30,947 nucleotides of DNA from JBJHDF01 sp050486405 (lineage in GTDB: Bacteria > Pseudomonadota > Gammaproteobacteria > Pseudomonadales > Cellvibrionaceae). Made by a program: the position numbers and the translations under genes. Shown in pieces: positions 15,166-23,302 of the stretch. The notes below the pieces were generated by a model. The model was not told where the DNA came from and searched no databases. It was given only the letters and a program-made list of their open reading frames with translations. The stretch is from assembly GCA_050486405.1 (NCBI GenBank), contig JBJHDF010000035.1, positions 1-30,947 of the forward strand, read 5' to 3'. Positions within the stretch are counted from its first letter, which is position 1; every line of letters starts with the position of its first letter.

Positions 15166-15423
15166 ATGGCATCGGATATGTACGAAATAGTTGAACTGGC
15201 CAACGGTGACGTTGTGCTGCAGCGCGCCGATGAAGACGGCGCCGAACCCCTGCTGTGCATCCGCTTTTCTCCGGACACCCTGTCCCTGATGCAGGGGGGT
15301 AAATTCGATGTAGCCAAAGCCATGATCGAGGCCGGCATGGAGGCGGCCGACGAACTGGCGGAACTGGACACTGAAGATCACTTCAGCGCCATGTCCGAAG
15401 ACCCGAACCCAGTCTACCACTGA
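15166..15423 (+). CDS. Small conserved acidic protein
   Basis: An 85-residue acidic cytoplasmic protein: YEIVELANGDVVLQRADEDG, then IRFSPDTLSLM, then KFDVAKAMIEAGMEAADELAEL. I recall similar short uncharacterised proteins in Pseudomonas and relatives. ATG 15166 is chosen, with an alternative ATG at 15178 starting MYEIVEL. The in-frame TTG at 15136 adds a basic stretch unlike the family. It follows the hydrolase by 65 bases and precedes the deacetylase by 10. No function known. Confidence 0.75.
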   Translation: MASDMYEIVELANGDVVLQRADEDGAEPLLCIRFSPDTLSLMQGGKFDVAKAMIEAGMEAADELAELDTEDHFSAMSEDPNPVYH

Positions 15424-15433
15424 TTCCCTGACC

Positions 15434-16207
15434 ATGCGGTCATTGTCTGTCCTGTTGTGTCTGGTGCTGGGCCTGATAAGCCCGGCGCAGGCGGATACGT
15501 TTTCCTGGCCGGGTGGCGCCAGCACTGCTATCAGCCTCTCCTATGACGATACACTGGACAGTCAGCTTGATCATGCGCGACCTGCTCTCAATCGCCATAA
15601 CATCAAGGCCTCGTTTTACCTGACGCTGGCGACGCCCGTACTGACCGAGCGGCTGGACGAGTGGCGCGCGCTGGCCGCCGAGGGGCACGAACTGGGCAAC
15701 CACAGTATTTATCATCCTTGTTCCGGCTCCCCACCGGGACGGAACTGGGTCGCGCCTCACAATGATCTGGATGACCGCCTGATTATCCAGATGCGCGAAG
15801 AGTTGCAGGTGGCCAATGCCTTTCTGCACAGTATCGACGGCAGGACCCAGCGCACCTTTACCCCTCCCTGCCTGGACACCCACGTCAGCGACGGCAACTA
15901 CATTGAAGCGGTGCGTGATCTGTTTGTGGCCATCAAGGGTCAGGAAGACCAGTTTCCCGATGGCTTTGCCACCATGATTATGCCGGACGGTCAAAGCGGC
16001 GAGGAACTGATCGCCATGGTAGAGGCCGCTGCCCAACAGCACCGTTTGGTGCATGTGCTTTTCCACGGTGTGGGGGCAGATCACATGGCTGTGTCTCTCG
16101 AGGCGCACGAAGCGCTGCTCTCCTATCTGGCCGGCAATGATCAGCGTTATTGGATGGATACCTATCTGAATATCATGGGGCACCTCAACAGCCATTTTGG
16201 ACATTGA
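15434..16207 (+). CDS. Secreted polysaccharide deacetylase (CE4/NodB fold)
   Basis: A 257-residue exported protein with a signal peptide of about 20 residues ending in SPAQA. NodB-fold motif 1 is LSYDD (catalytic Asp/metal Asp near 38-39) and motif 2 is H90-S-I-Y-H94, the metal-binding His pair. These predict metal-dependent deacetylation of an N-acetylated sugar or peptidoglycan, probably in the periplasm. The rest of the barrel is divergent, so the substrate is uncertain. It begins 10 bases after the small acidic protein gene, and the FAD monooxygenase ribosome site starts 10 bases after its stop. Confidence 0.85.
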   Translation: MRSLSVLLCLVLGLISPAQADTFSWPGGASTAISLSYDDTLDSQLDHARPALNRHNIKASFYLTLATPVLTERLDEWRALAAEGHELGNHSIYHPCSGSPPGRNWVAPHNDLDDRLIIQMREELQVANAFLHSIDGRTQRTFTPPCLDTHVSDGNYIEAVRDLFVAIKGQEDQFPDGFATMIMPDGQSGEELIAMVEAAAQQHRLVHVLFHGVGADHMAVSLEAHEALLSYLAGNDQRYWMDTYLNIMGHLNSHFGH

Positions 16208-16217
16208 TGTTTCTGTC

Positions 16218-16224
16218 AGGGAGG
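16218..16224 (+). promoter_or_regulatory. Ribosome binding site that fixes the TTG start of the monooxygenase
   Basis: AGGGAGG at 16218-16224 lies 8 bases before TTG 16233. The in-frame TTG at 16197 sits inside the previous gene with no such site, so 16233 is preferred. Confidence 0.7.
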
Positions 16225-16232
16225 CGACTTCG

Positions 16233-17483
16233 TTGCGTGTAGCGGTAATCGGCTGCGGTGTTGCCGGCACCACGGCCGCATTGTGTTTGACCCGCGCCGG
16301 TCATGAGGTAACCCTGTTCGAACGCTTTCCTGTGGCGCAATCGGTGGGCGCTGGTTTGTTACTGCAGCCCAGCGGTCTGGCCGTGCTGGCGGAACTTGGG
16401 CTGCTGGCGGAGGTGGAAGTCGGTGGCGCCAAAGTGAAGGGTCTGCTTGGCCTGAATCATCGCGGGCGCAAGGTACTGGATCTGCGCTATGAAGATATGG
16501 CGCCCGACAGTTACGAGAACTGTTACGGGATTGGCATTCATCGCGCCAGACTGTTTACCGTGCTCTACCGTGCTGTGTGTCGGGCTGGCGTCAACCTGAA
16601 ACTCGGTGTGTCCGTGGCGCGGGTGGCACAGAGCGACGCTGAGGCGCAGGTGGTAACGGAAAACGGCGATCGTTATCCCTTTGATCTGGTTGTGGTAGCC
16701 GATGGCAGTTGCTCGGCCCTGCGTAAACGCCACGGCCACGAGGGCCGCACCCGACCCTACCCATGGGCGGCGCTGTGGGCCATGCTGCCGGATTCGCGCG
16801 GCAACCCCGAAAGCAGTGACGATCAATTGCTGCAGGCCTATCGCCAGGCCCGCCAGATGGTCGGGCTGCTGCCAGCGGGCCGCAACGCCGAGGGAGTGGC
16901 GGAAGTGACCCTGTTTTGGAGCTTGCCTGGCGACGGTTACGAGCAGTGGCTGCGGGCGGGTCTGGAGCGGTGGAAGGAAGATGTCATTGCACTGCTGCCC
17001 GCGGCTGCGCCGGTGCTGGAAGCCGTACAGGCGCCGGAGCAGATGACTTTTTCCCGCTATCTGGATGTGCGTCCGTCCCGGTGGTGGGATAGACGCTTGG
17101 TGTATATTGGCGATGCTGCCCACGGTACCAGTCCGCAGTTGGGGCAGGGCGCCAACCTGGCGTTATGGGATGCCAAGGTATTGGCTGAGTGCCTCGCCGG
17201 GGCGTCGCTCGCGCCGGCCTTACAGTGTCTTGCGCCGGCCCTGCAGCGCTACGAGAAACTCCGGCGTCCCACCGTGCGCTACTATCAGTGGGCCAGTCGC
17301 TGGCTGACGCCTTGCTTTCAGTCCAACAGCCGCTGGATTCCAGCGCTACGCGACGCGTTTATGCATCCTGTCAGCCGGCTGCCGGTAATTCACGGCTACT
17401 CTCTGGAAACCCTGAGCGGCAGACGCGGCGGCTTTGTGCGGCGGTTGGCCATGACGAGGGGTGAGTCAAGGTGCCGCTCGTGA
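16233..17483 (+). CDS. FAD-dependent monooxygenase (group A, UbiH/salicylate-hydroxylase type)
   Basis: A 416-residue flavoprotein hydroxylase. The N-terminal dinucleotide fold shows VIGCGVAGTTAAL. The DG motif is VVADGSCSALR, and the FAD ribityl-binding GD motif is YIGDAAHGTSPQLGQGANLAL. These define the NAD(P)H-dependent aromatic-hydroxylase-like family. The substrate is not evident. The TTG start at 16233 is supported by AGGGAGG 8 bases upstream and places the GxGxxG motif close to the N-terminus as usual. It is the last plus-strand gene before convergent sulA, 29 bases away. Relatives act on quinols, salicylate or antibiotics, so no pathway is assigned. Confidence 0.88.
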   Translation: MRVAVIGCGVAGTTAALCLTRAGHEVTLFERFPVAQSVGAGLLLQPSGLAVLAELGLLAEVEVGGAKVKGLLGLNHRGRKVLDLRYEDMAPDSYENCYGIGIHRARLFTVLYRAVCRAGVNLKLGVSVARVAQSDAEAQVVTENGDRYPFDLVVVADGSCSALRKRHGHEGRTRPYPWAALWAMLPDSRGNPESSDDQLLQAYRQARQMVGLLPAGRNAEGVAEVTLFWSLPGDGYEQWLRAGLERWKEDVIALLPAAAPVLEAVQAPEQMTFSRYLDVRPSRWWDRRLVYIGDAAHGTSPQLGQGANLALWDAKVLAECLAGASLAPALQCLAPALQRYEKLRRPTVRYYQWASRWLTPCFQSNSRWIPALRDAFMHPVSRLPVIHGYSLETLSGRRGGFVRRLAMTRGESRCRS

Positions 17484-17512
17484 TGTGTTGACCTGTCTGG
17501 TCGGCAGTCAGG

Positions 17513-17950
17513 TCAGTTGCGCCAGCGCAGCAGCAGCCCCTGGCTTTGCCCCTGCAGCGCTGCCTGTTCCAGCTGTGCCAGTATCTTTTCGCCGGTGAAT
17601 TCGGGGCTTGCCAGTACCGTGTGACTGTTACCCTTGGCCAGCGCCTCCCAGGTAATCCACAGCACATCTTCCGGGCTCTGGCAGTGAATCAGGCGCACCG
17701 GAATCTGTGCCATGGCCTGGTCCTGAACTATCTGCCGGCTCTGGGACTCGGATACCACCCAGGTGATCCAGCGATCCGGGTTCTGGTGCTGCAGGTAGGT
17801 GAGCATGGGGATCAGAAACGCGCTCTGACTGTGGGCGCAGCCGCGGGTTGAACTGCTGGAGAGACGCTGGCTGGCCAGCACCAGCTCGGTGATGCCGATT
17901 GGCAGTTCACCGCTCGCTGGGCTTTTCTGAATGGGTAGCGGCTTAATCAC
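17513..17950 (-). CDS. sulA: SulA-like SOS cell-division inhibitor
   Basis: SulA binds FtsZ and stops septation during DNA damage. The 145-residue protein has a disordered N-terminus followed by GITELVLASQRLSS, a central hydrophobic core (SAFLIPMLTYLQHQ, RWITWVV) and LAKGNSHTVLASPEFT, resembling the SulA/RecA-like inhibitor fold of Pseudomonas. Similarity is weak, but position supports it: directly downstream of lexA, as in Pseudomonas. The GTG start at 17950 overlaps the lexA stop by 8 bases, so it shares the LexA-controlled promoter. It would be made together with LexA on induction. Confidence 0.8.
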   Translation of the reverse strand: MIKPLPIQKSPASGELPIGITELVLASQRLSSSSTRGCAHSQSAFLIPMLTYLQHQNPDRWITWVVSESQSRQIVQDQAMAQIPVRLIHCQSPEDVLWITWEALAKGNSHTVLASPEFTGEKILAQLEQAALQGQSQGLLLRWRN

Positions 17951-18545
17951 GGCGAATGACTCCTACGCTGAGACCTTCAATGGCGAAAGACTGATCTCTC
18001 AAGTCCACTTCAATCACGTCGAAATCTGGATTTTCCGGCCAGAGTTCCACTTGGGCGCGGTTGCCCACTCGCTTGAAACGCTTGACGGTGACCTCGTCAT
18101 TGATGCGGGCGACGACAATCTGCCCGTTGCGGACCTGGTCGGTGCGGTGCACCGCCAGCAGATCGCCGTCGAGAATACCGGCGTCCTTCATGCTCATGCC
18201 GTGCACCCGCAGCAGGTAGTCGGCGGCGGGGTGAAAAAAGCTGTGGGGCAGGGTGCAGTATTCCTCGATGTGCTCCTGGGCGAGAATGGGGCTGCCGGCG
18301 GCTACCCGGCCGACGATGGGGATACCGCTCTGGTCCTCGGGCAGGCGTATGCCCCGGGAGGCGCCGGGAATCACTTCGATGGCGCCCTTGCGGGCCAGGG
18401 CCTTGATGTGCTCCTCGGCGGCGTTGGCCGACTTGTAGCCCAGCATGCGGGCTATCTCCGCGCGGGTGGGGGGGTAGCCGGTTTCCTCGGCGTAGGACTT
18501 GATCAGTTGCAGCACCTGTTCCTGTTTGTTGGTCAGGTTGTACAT
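17943..18545 (-). CDS. lexA: LexA repressor
   Basis: Master repressor of the SOS response and a self-cleaving S24 peptidase. It has 200 residues from ATG 18545 (MYNLTNKQEQ), against 202 in E. coli. An upstream in-frame start at 18581 would add 12 non-family residues, and an AGGGGG ribosome site precedes 18545. The winged helix-turn-helix covers residues about 1-65 (PPTRAEIARMLGYKSANAAEEHIKAL). The scissile bond is Ala83-Gly84 in VAAGSP, and the catalytic dyad is Ser118 in HGMSM and Lys155 in EVTVKRF. Its own promoter carries LexA boxes. Forms a two-gene operon with sulA. Confidence 0.97.
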   Translation of the reverse strand: MYNLTNKQEQVLQLIKSYAEETGYPPTRAEIARMLGYKSANAAEEHIKALARKGAIEVIPGASRGIRLPEDQSGIPIVGRVAAGSPILAQEHIEEYCTLPHSFFHPAADYLLRVHGMSMKDAGILDGDLLAVHRTDQVRNGQIVVARINDEVTVKRFKRVGNRAQVELWPENPDFDVIEVDLRDQSFAIEGLSVGVIRRD

Positions 18546-18604
18546 GGCGGTTCCCCCTTTTGGGCTGGGTCGGGTTGGCACAGTGGTTGCGCTTTGCCTG
18601 GGTT

Positions 18605-18620
18605 CTGTGTTTTTGTACAG
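18605..18620. promoter_or_regulatory. LexA (SOS) box
   Basis: CTG-N10-CAG with an AT-rich spacer (CTGTGTTTTTGTACAG) is the gammaproteobacterial LexA operator. It lies 60 bases upstream of the lexA ATG, between promoter and gene, and so should autoregulate lexA-sulA. Confidence 0.9.
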
Positions 18621-18623
18621 GTA

Positions 18624-18639
18624 TTGGGATTATATACAG
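18624..18639. promoter_or_regulatory. Second, degenerate LexA box over the lexA -10
   Basis: TTG-N10-CAG (on the minus strand CTG-N10-CAA) with an AT-rich core overlaps the -10 hexamer. It departs from consensus at one base. Two boxes in tandem also occur at E. coli lexA. Confidence 0.6.
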
Positions 18640-18658
18640 GGTTTGGCCAGTTTCGCAA
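18629..18658 (-). promoter_or_regulatory. lexA-sulA promoter
   Basis: On the minus strand TTGCGA (18658-18653) and TATAAT (18634-18629) are spaced by 18 bases. The -10 is consensus and is covered by the weaker LexA box. Confidence 0.75.
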
Positions 18659-18730
18659 GGGGTTGTCTTGCCCCTGGCCGGCTACTGCGTTAACCTCCCC
18701 GTCAGGAAACTCCTCTGCATCGGGAAGCCC

Positions 18731-18787
18731 TGAACAGTGCGCGCTCAGCTGTTCAGCCCGATTGTTCAGAGCGCCGCTTGCGGCGCT
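18731..18787 (+). promoter_or_regulatory. TGTTCA repeat cluster and GC hairpin upstream of the glycoside hydrolase
   Basis: TGAACA (18731-18736) and TGTTCA at 18750-18755 and 18763-18768 make one inverted and one direct repeat. Immediately after is a strong stem-loop AGCGCCG/CGGCGCT (18770-18787) 35 bases before the ATG. The arrangement could be an operator plus a leader hairpin for the hydrolase gene; no -10/-35 pair is obvious. Confidence 0.35.
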
Positions 18788-18821
18788 GTCCACAGCCTAA
18801 AATTACATAAGGACCCAGACC

Positions 18822-20129
18822 ATGGCCAAACTCGCTCCACCATCGCTGTCTCTTCTGTTGCTGTTATCCCTGACTACCGCTGCTATGGCGGCAAGCGGCG
18901 CCGAGTCGCAATGGCAGCCGATTCCGGTGACCCTGAAGAAAACCGACGGTCAGTACCAGATCTACCGGGGCGGCGAACCCTATTTTATCCGCGGTGCCGG
19001 CGGCAGCGGCAATCTGCCCCTGCTGGCTTCCATCGGCGGCAATTCCATCAGAACCTGGCGCACCGGCGATTACACCAAGGAGATTCTCGATCAGGCGCAC
19101 GAGTTGGGTTTGACCGTGATGCTGGGTGTCTGGCTGGGACACGAGCGCCACGGTTTTGATTACGACGACGAGGTGGCGGTGGCCGCTCAGAAGGAGGCCG
19201 TACGCGAGCAGGTGTTGCGCTATCGCAACCATCCGGCGTTGCTGGCCTGGGGGTTGGGCAATGAAGTGGATCTTTTTTACACCAACACCCGTGTCTGGCA
19301 CGCGGTGGAAGACATCGCCAAAATGGTACGTGAGTTGGATCCCAATCACCTGATCACTACGGTGGTGGCCGGTTTTGACGAGGAGAAGGGCGAGTTGATC
19401 CGTCGCAAGGTGCCCAGCATCGATTACCTCAGTATCAATGTTTATGGACCCTTGCCGAATTTGCCCCAGGCGCTGCGCGATGCCGAGTGGAGCGGCGCCT
19501 ACGCGGTGACCGAATGGGGCCCGATCGGCCATTGGGAAATTGCCCGCACCGAATGGGACGTGCCCATCGAGCAGACCAGCACGGAAAAGGCCGCAACCTA
19601 CCAGCACCACTACCGTGAGGGCGTACTGAGTTTCCCGGAGAAGAATATCGGTTCCTACGTATTCCTGTGGGGACAAAAGCAGGAAACCACACCCACCTGG
19701 TACGGGCTTTTCCTGGAGTCGGGCCACGCCACGGAAGTGGTGGATACCATGCAGTACCTGTGGACGGGTGAATGGCCGGAACAGCGGGCGCCCAGTATTC
19801 GCTCGTTCAAAATCGATGGCAAGACGGCCCACGAGAATATCTATCTGGAGGCGGGAAAAACCTACACCGTGGAACTGGATGCCTTCCATCCCCACGACAA
19901 GCCCTTTGCCATTGACTGGGAATTCCTGCCCGAGAGCACCGATATTCGCGCCGGTGGTGATCGGGAAGAGCGTCCGGTAGCGGTTGCGGGGCTGGTAGTG
20001 GAAGACAACGGTCGCGGCACCATGCGTTTCACCGCGCCGACGAGCAGTGGTCCCTATCGGCTGTTTACCTACGTGACCAACGACTACAACAAGGCCGCGA
20101 CGGCCAACGTGCCCTTTTACGTTCGCTGA
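18822..20129 (+). CDS. Secreted clan GH-A glycoside hydrolase (GH2/GH5-like TIM barrel)
   Basis: A 435-residue exported enzyme with a signal peptide of about 23 residues. Residues about 35-310 look like a (beta/alpha)8 barrel of clan GH-A. The acid/base Glu148 is in WGLGNEVD, the typical Asn-Glu pair at the end of strand 4, and the nucleophile Glu231 is in YAVTEWGP at strand 7. The last about 110 residues form a beta-rich C-terminal domain. The exact GH family and substrate cannot be settled by eye; beta-glucan or another beta-linked polysaccharide is plausible. Its 3' end overlaps the convergent diguanylate cyclase gene by 13 bases, so no terminator fits between them. Confidence 0.8.
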   Translation: MAKLAPPSLSLLLLLSLTTAAMAASGAESQWQPIPVTLKKTDGQYQIYRGGEPYFIRGAGGSGNLPLLASIGGNSIRTWRTGDYTKEILDQAHELGLTVMLGVWLGHERHGFDYDDEVAVAAQKEAVREQVLRYRNHPALLAWGLGNEVDLFYTNTRVWHAVEDIAKMVRELDPNHLITTVVAGFDEEKGELIRRKVPSIDYLSINVYGPLPNLPQALRDAEWSGAYAVTEWGPIGHWEIARTEWDVPIEQTSTEKAATYQHHYREGVLSFPEKNIGSYVFLWGQKQETTPTWYGLFLESGHATEVVDTMQYLWTGEWPEQRAPSIRSFKIDGKTAHENIYLEAGKTYTVELDAFHPHDKPFAIDWEFLPESTDIRAGGDREERPVAVAGLVVEDNGRGTMRFTAPTSSGPYRLFTYVTNDYNKAATANVPFYVR

Positions 20130-23100
20130 GACTGTTCGGCGATACACACCCGGTTGCGACCGCCGGCCTTGGCTTTGTACAGAGCCTGGTCGGCGCGCCG
20201 GAACAACTTGTCAAAGTCGTCGCCGGGCTCGGCGCTGGCTACACCAATACTGATGGTCATGCGCACTGGCTCGTGGGACTGGTCAAAGGTATGATTGGCT
20301 ACCAGTGTCCGCAATTTTTCGGCCAGTGTTTCCAGGCCCCTGCGGCCTATGGCAAAGCTCAGCAGCACGAATTCCTCGCCGCCCCAGCGGGCGAAACGAT
20401 CCCCGGCGCGTACGCGGTTCGCCACCAGGGTCGCAAACTCCTTGAGTATTTGGTCGCCGATATCGTGGCCAAGCCTATCGTTGATTTCCTTGAAGTGATC
20501 CAGGTCCATGACCAGCAGGCCCATGCCGCGCTGAATCTGGGTGGAGAGAAAGGGTGCCCTGGCGATTTCTGATATGGCCGCCCGGTTGCTGACGCCGGTG
20601 AGAACGTCTGTGGCGGAAAGTGTCCGGTACATCTCTGAACGCACACGCAGCGTATTGTAGGCGTTGGCGATATACACCAGTGCGCCGAACAGTACGGCGT
20701 AGCTCAGGTAGGCCCACCAGGTGCGCCACCAGGGGGGTGTGATGGTAATGGCGATGGCGGCGCCGTCCTCGTTCCAGACACCGTCCCTGTTGGCTGCCCG
20801 GACCCGGAATACGTAGCGCCCGGGCGCGATATTGGTGTATACCGCGGTGCGGTTGTTGCCGATCTCGTTCCAGTGTTGGTCAAACCCCTCAAGCATATAG
20901 GCGTACTGGTGCCTGTCCGGTGAGCGGAAACTCAGGGCTGCGAAATCAAAGGACATCATGGTGTGTCTGTAACTGAGCGTCAGTTCGCGGGTTTCGGTGA
21001 TGGCGGCATCCAGCAGACCATCGGGGTCGCCGGGGACAACGGATCGATTGAACAGACGGAAATCGGTGATTGCCACCGGTGGTGCTACCGACGACGACGC
21101 CAACTCGGCTGGGTCAAAGACACTGAAACCGTTGGTGCCGCCGACATAGAGACGCCCTCTGTCGTCCCTGAAGGTGGCGTCGCGATTGTAGTTCTGGGAC
21201 GCCAGCCCGTGGATCTCGTTGTAGTGGGCGACGGTAAAGGTGGCGGTGTCGATATGCGCGATGCCGTTGACGGCGGTAATCCAGATGTTGCCCTGGTCGT
21301 CCTCTATGATGCTGGAAATACTGTTGGACGGCAGCCCCTCCCTTACGGTCAGAGTGCGAAAGCGGTTGTGTTCCCGGTCCAGAATATTCAGGCCCGCGTC
21401 CCGGGTGCCGGCCCATATCCAGCCCCGACTGTCTTCGTGCAGGGAGACTACATGGTTGCTGCTGATGCTGGTTGGGTCGCTCGGGTTGTGAGTGTAGTGG
21501 GTGAAGGTTTCCGTTGCCACGGCAAAGTGGGTGAGCCCCCCCAGGGTGCCGAGCCACAGATCCCCCCGGGAATCGAGTATCGCGTTCCAGACGCGATTGC
21601 TGATCATGCTATTGGCGTTGCCGGGGTCGACGGTATAGTGGCTGAAACTGTCGGTATCCGGGTGGTAACGATTCAGGCCGCCAGTGCCGGTGGCGACCCA
21701 GATGGTATCGTTGTGGTCGCGCAGGACTCCCCAGATGTATTCGCTGTTGATGCTGTGCGGATCAGCGGCGTCCGGGAAGTAATTGAAAAACGCCCCCGTT
21801 TGCTTGTTGAAGCGGTAGAGCCCCCCCGACCAGGTGCCCACCCAAAGTTCGCCGTTGGCATCCTCGGTTATACTGAGCACGGCGCCGAACTGTGGCCCTC
21901 TGTGTTCGTCCGGTGTGGCGGCGTAGCGGGTAAAGCGATTGGCGGCGCGGTCAAATGCGTTCAATCCGTACTCGGTGCCTATCCAAAGCAGGCCGTCGCT
22001 ATCTTCAAAGAAACGGAGGATACCGTTGTCGCGCAGGCTGTTGTCGTCGTCGGGTTTGTGAAAGAAATTGGTAAAGACTGAAGCGGAGGTGTCCACATAG
22101 TTAAAGCCGCCGGGGAACATGCCAACCCAAAGGTCGCCCTGATCATCTGTAAACAGGGCGCGTGGATGATTGCTGCCGATGCTGTTGGTGTCATGGGGGT
22201 GGTGCAAAAAATTGTGAAAGGAGTCGCTTTCGTCAGCGTAGAGCGAGAGGCCGCCGCGGTCCAGTGCGACCCAGAGGTTGTTCCGGTCGTCGAGCAGTAG
22301 CGCCGCCACTTGGTCGCTCGGCAGCGAGGTGGCGTCATCGGGGTCGTGGCGGTAGTGCGTGAAGGTATTGTCCTCGGGGTCCAAGCGACTCAGTCCCCGA
22401 TTCTGGGTGCCAACCCAGAACCGGCCCAACTGATCCTCGGCGATGGCGTAAACGTCGTTGTCGATCAGCGAGCCTGGTTCCGCAGGGTCGTGCAGGTAGA
22501 CGGTGAATTCACCGGTATCACGATCCAGCCTGTGCAGGCCGTTGTTGCTGCCGAGCCAGATGCGGTTGTGGCTGTCGACATACACCGCCTGAATCATATT
22601 TTCTCCCACAGTCGGGCTTTTTTCGCTGGTGGGATAGTAGCGCTGAACGCGAGTGCGTTCGGGATTGAGGATATTGAGGCCGTCCGACGTGCCGACAATC
22701 AGATAGTTGTCATGGTCCACTGCCAGAGAGAGGATGTCGCTGTTGCTGATGGAGTGCTCGTCGGCCGGGTCTTTTAACCAGCGCTCAAAGCGGTCGGTGC
22801 GAGGATCGTAGCGGTTGAGCCCCTGCCAGGTACCGATCCACAGAACCCCGTCCCGGTCGGTGATCATGGACCAGATATAGTTGCCACTGAGGGAATGGGG
22901 GTCGTCCGGGTCGGTCTGGTAGAGCACGAACTCCCGGCCGTCGTACCTGGCCAGGCCATTTTCGCCACCCAACCAGATAAAGCCCCGGTGGTCCTGGGCA
23001 ATGGCCCTGACGGCACTGATGTTGTCCACGCCGTCGCCGACAACCGGAAAGCGCTGAAACTGAACGTTTGGCGCTGCGTCTGGGCGGGGTGGCAGGGCCA

Positions 23101-23161
23101 GTAGGCACAGGAAACAGAACACTGCCTTGCCATAGACAGAATTATGTACGAAACCCAACAC
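20117..23161 (-). CDS. Periplasmic two-propeller sensor diguanylate cyclase
   Basis: A 1014-residue single-span membrane protein. After an N-terminal hydrophobic export segment come about 700 residues of repeated blades of the type G-x-L-W-I-G-T-x-x-G-L-N-R-Y (Reg_prop repeats, probably two seven-bladed propellers) and a Y_Y_Y domain (GRYVFRVRAANRDGVW). A membrane helix lies near 812-832, followed by a GGDEF domain. The active site is GGEEF at about 927-931, and the RxxD inhibitory site (RAGD) lies five residues before it, so c-di-GMP synthesis with product inhibition is predicted. The start GTG 23161 has GGAG 6 bases upstream; the frame is open to 23224 but that extension is not signal-like. 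It may sense a saccharide, given the convergent hydrolase, but that is inference. Confidence 0.9.
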   Translation of the reverse strand: MLGFVHNSVYGKAVFCFLCLLALPPRPDAAPNVQFQRFPVVGDGVDNISAVRAIAQDHRGFIWLGGENGLARYDGREFVLYQTDPDDPHSLSGNYIWSMITDRDGVLWIGTWQGLNRYDPRTDRFERWLKDPADEHSISNSDILSLAVDHDNYLIVGTSDGLNILNPERTRVQRYYPTSEKSPTVGENMIQAVYVDSHNRIWLGSNNGLHRLDRDTGEFTVYLHDPAEPGSLIDNDVYAIAEDQLGRFWVGTQNRGLSRLDPEDNTFTHYRHDPDDATSLPSDQVAALLLDDRNNLWVALDRGGLSLYADESDSFHNFLHHPHDTNSIGSNHPRALFTDDQGDLWVGMFPGGFNYVDTSASVFTNFFHKPDDDNSLRDNGILRFFEDSDGLLWIGTEYGLNAFDRAANRFTRYAATPDEHRGPQFGAVLSITEDANGELWVGTWSGGLYRFNKQTGAFFNYFPDAADPHSINSEYIWGVLRDHNDTIWVATGTGGLNRYHPDTDSFSHYTVDPGNANSMISNRVWNAILDSRGDLWLGTLGGLTHFAVATETFTHYTHNPSDPTSISSNHVVSLHEDSRGWIWAGTRDAGLNILDREHNRFRTLTVREGLPSNSISSIIEDDQGNIWITAVNGIAHIDTATFTVAHYNEIHGLASQNYNRDATFRDDRGRLYVGGTNGFSVFDPAELASSSVAPPVAITDFRLFNRSVVPGDPDGLLDAAITETRELTLSYRHTMMSFDFAALSFRSPDRHQYAYMLEGFDQHWNEIGNNRTAVYTNIAPGRYVFRVRAANRDGVWNEDGAAIAITITPPWWRTWWAYLSYAVLFGALVYIANAYNTLRVRSEMYRTLSATDVLTGVSNRAAISEIARAPFLSTQIQRGMGLLVMDLDHFKEINDRLGHDIGDQILKEFATLVANRVRAGDRFARWGGEEFVLLSFAIGRRGLETLAEKLRTLVANHTFDQSHEPVRMTISIGVASAEPGDDFDKLFRRADQALYKAKAGGRNRVCIAEQSQRT

Positions 23162-23302
23162 TAAAATCTCCAGACCGAACGCTACTCCGACATCAGAGTC
23201 ACCGCGATGACTGCGGCGACACAAGCATGAGTATAGGTAACATCGGAATATTTGCGAATGTTTCAGTTGGGAGTGCCGTCTGGACCCCCGAGGGGGCTCA
23301 GA

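Noticed and set aside
17490..17514. Inverted repeat GACCTG/CAGGTC between the convergent monooxygenase and sulA genes
   Set aside because: Correctly placed for a bidirectional terminator, but it has a 13-base loop and no T tract on either strand, so it was not called.
18730..18770. Possible additional LexA box upstream of the glycoside hydrolase
   Set aside because: CTG and CAG triplets are present but no pair is spaced by 10 bases with an AT-rich core.
20963..22081. A 372-codon plus-strand frame opposite the propeller gene
   Set aside because: The periodic Val/Gly pattern is just the complement of the Reg_prop repeats.
20200..22900. Periodic near-repeats in DNA as a possible tandem-repeat or CRISPR-like array
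   Set aside because: They follow the codons of repeated protein blades (GLWIGT...GLNRY), vary freely at third positions and lack constant spacers; no CRISPR array is seen anywhere in the window.
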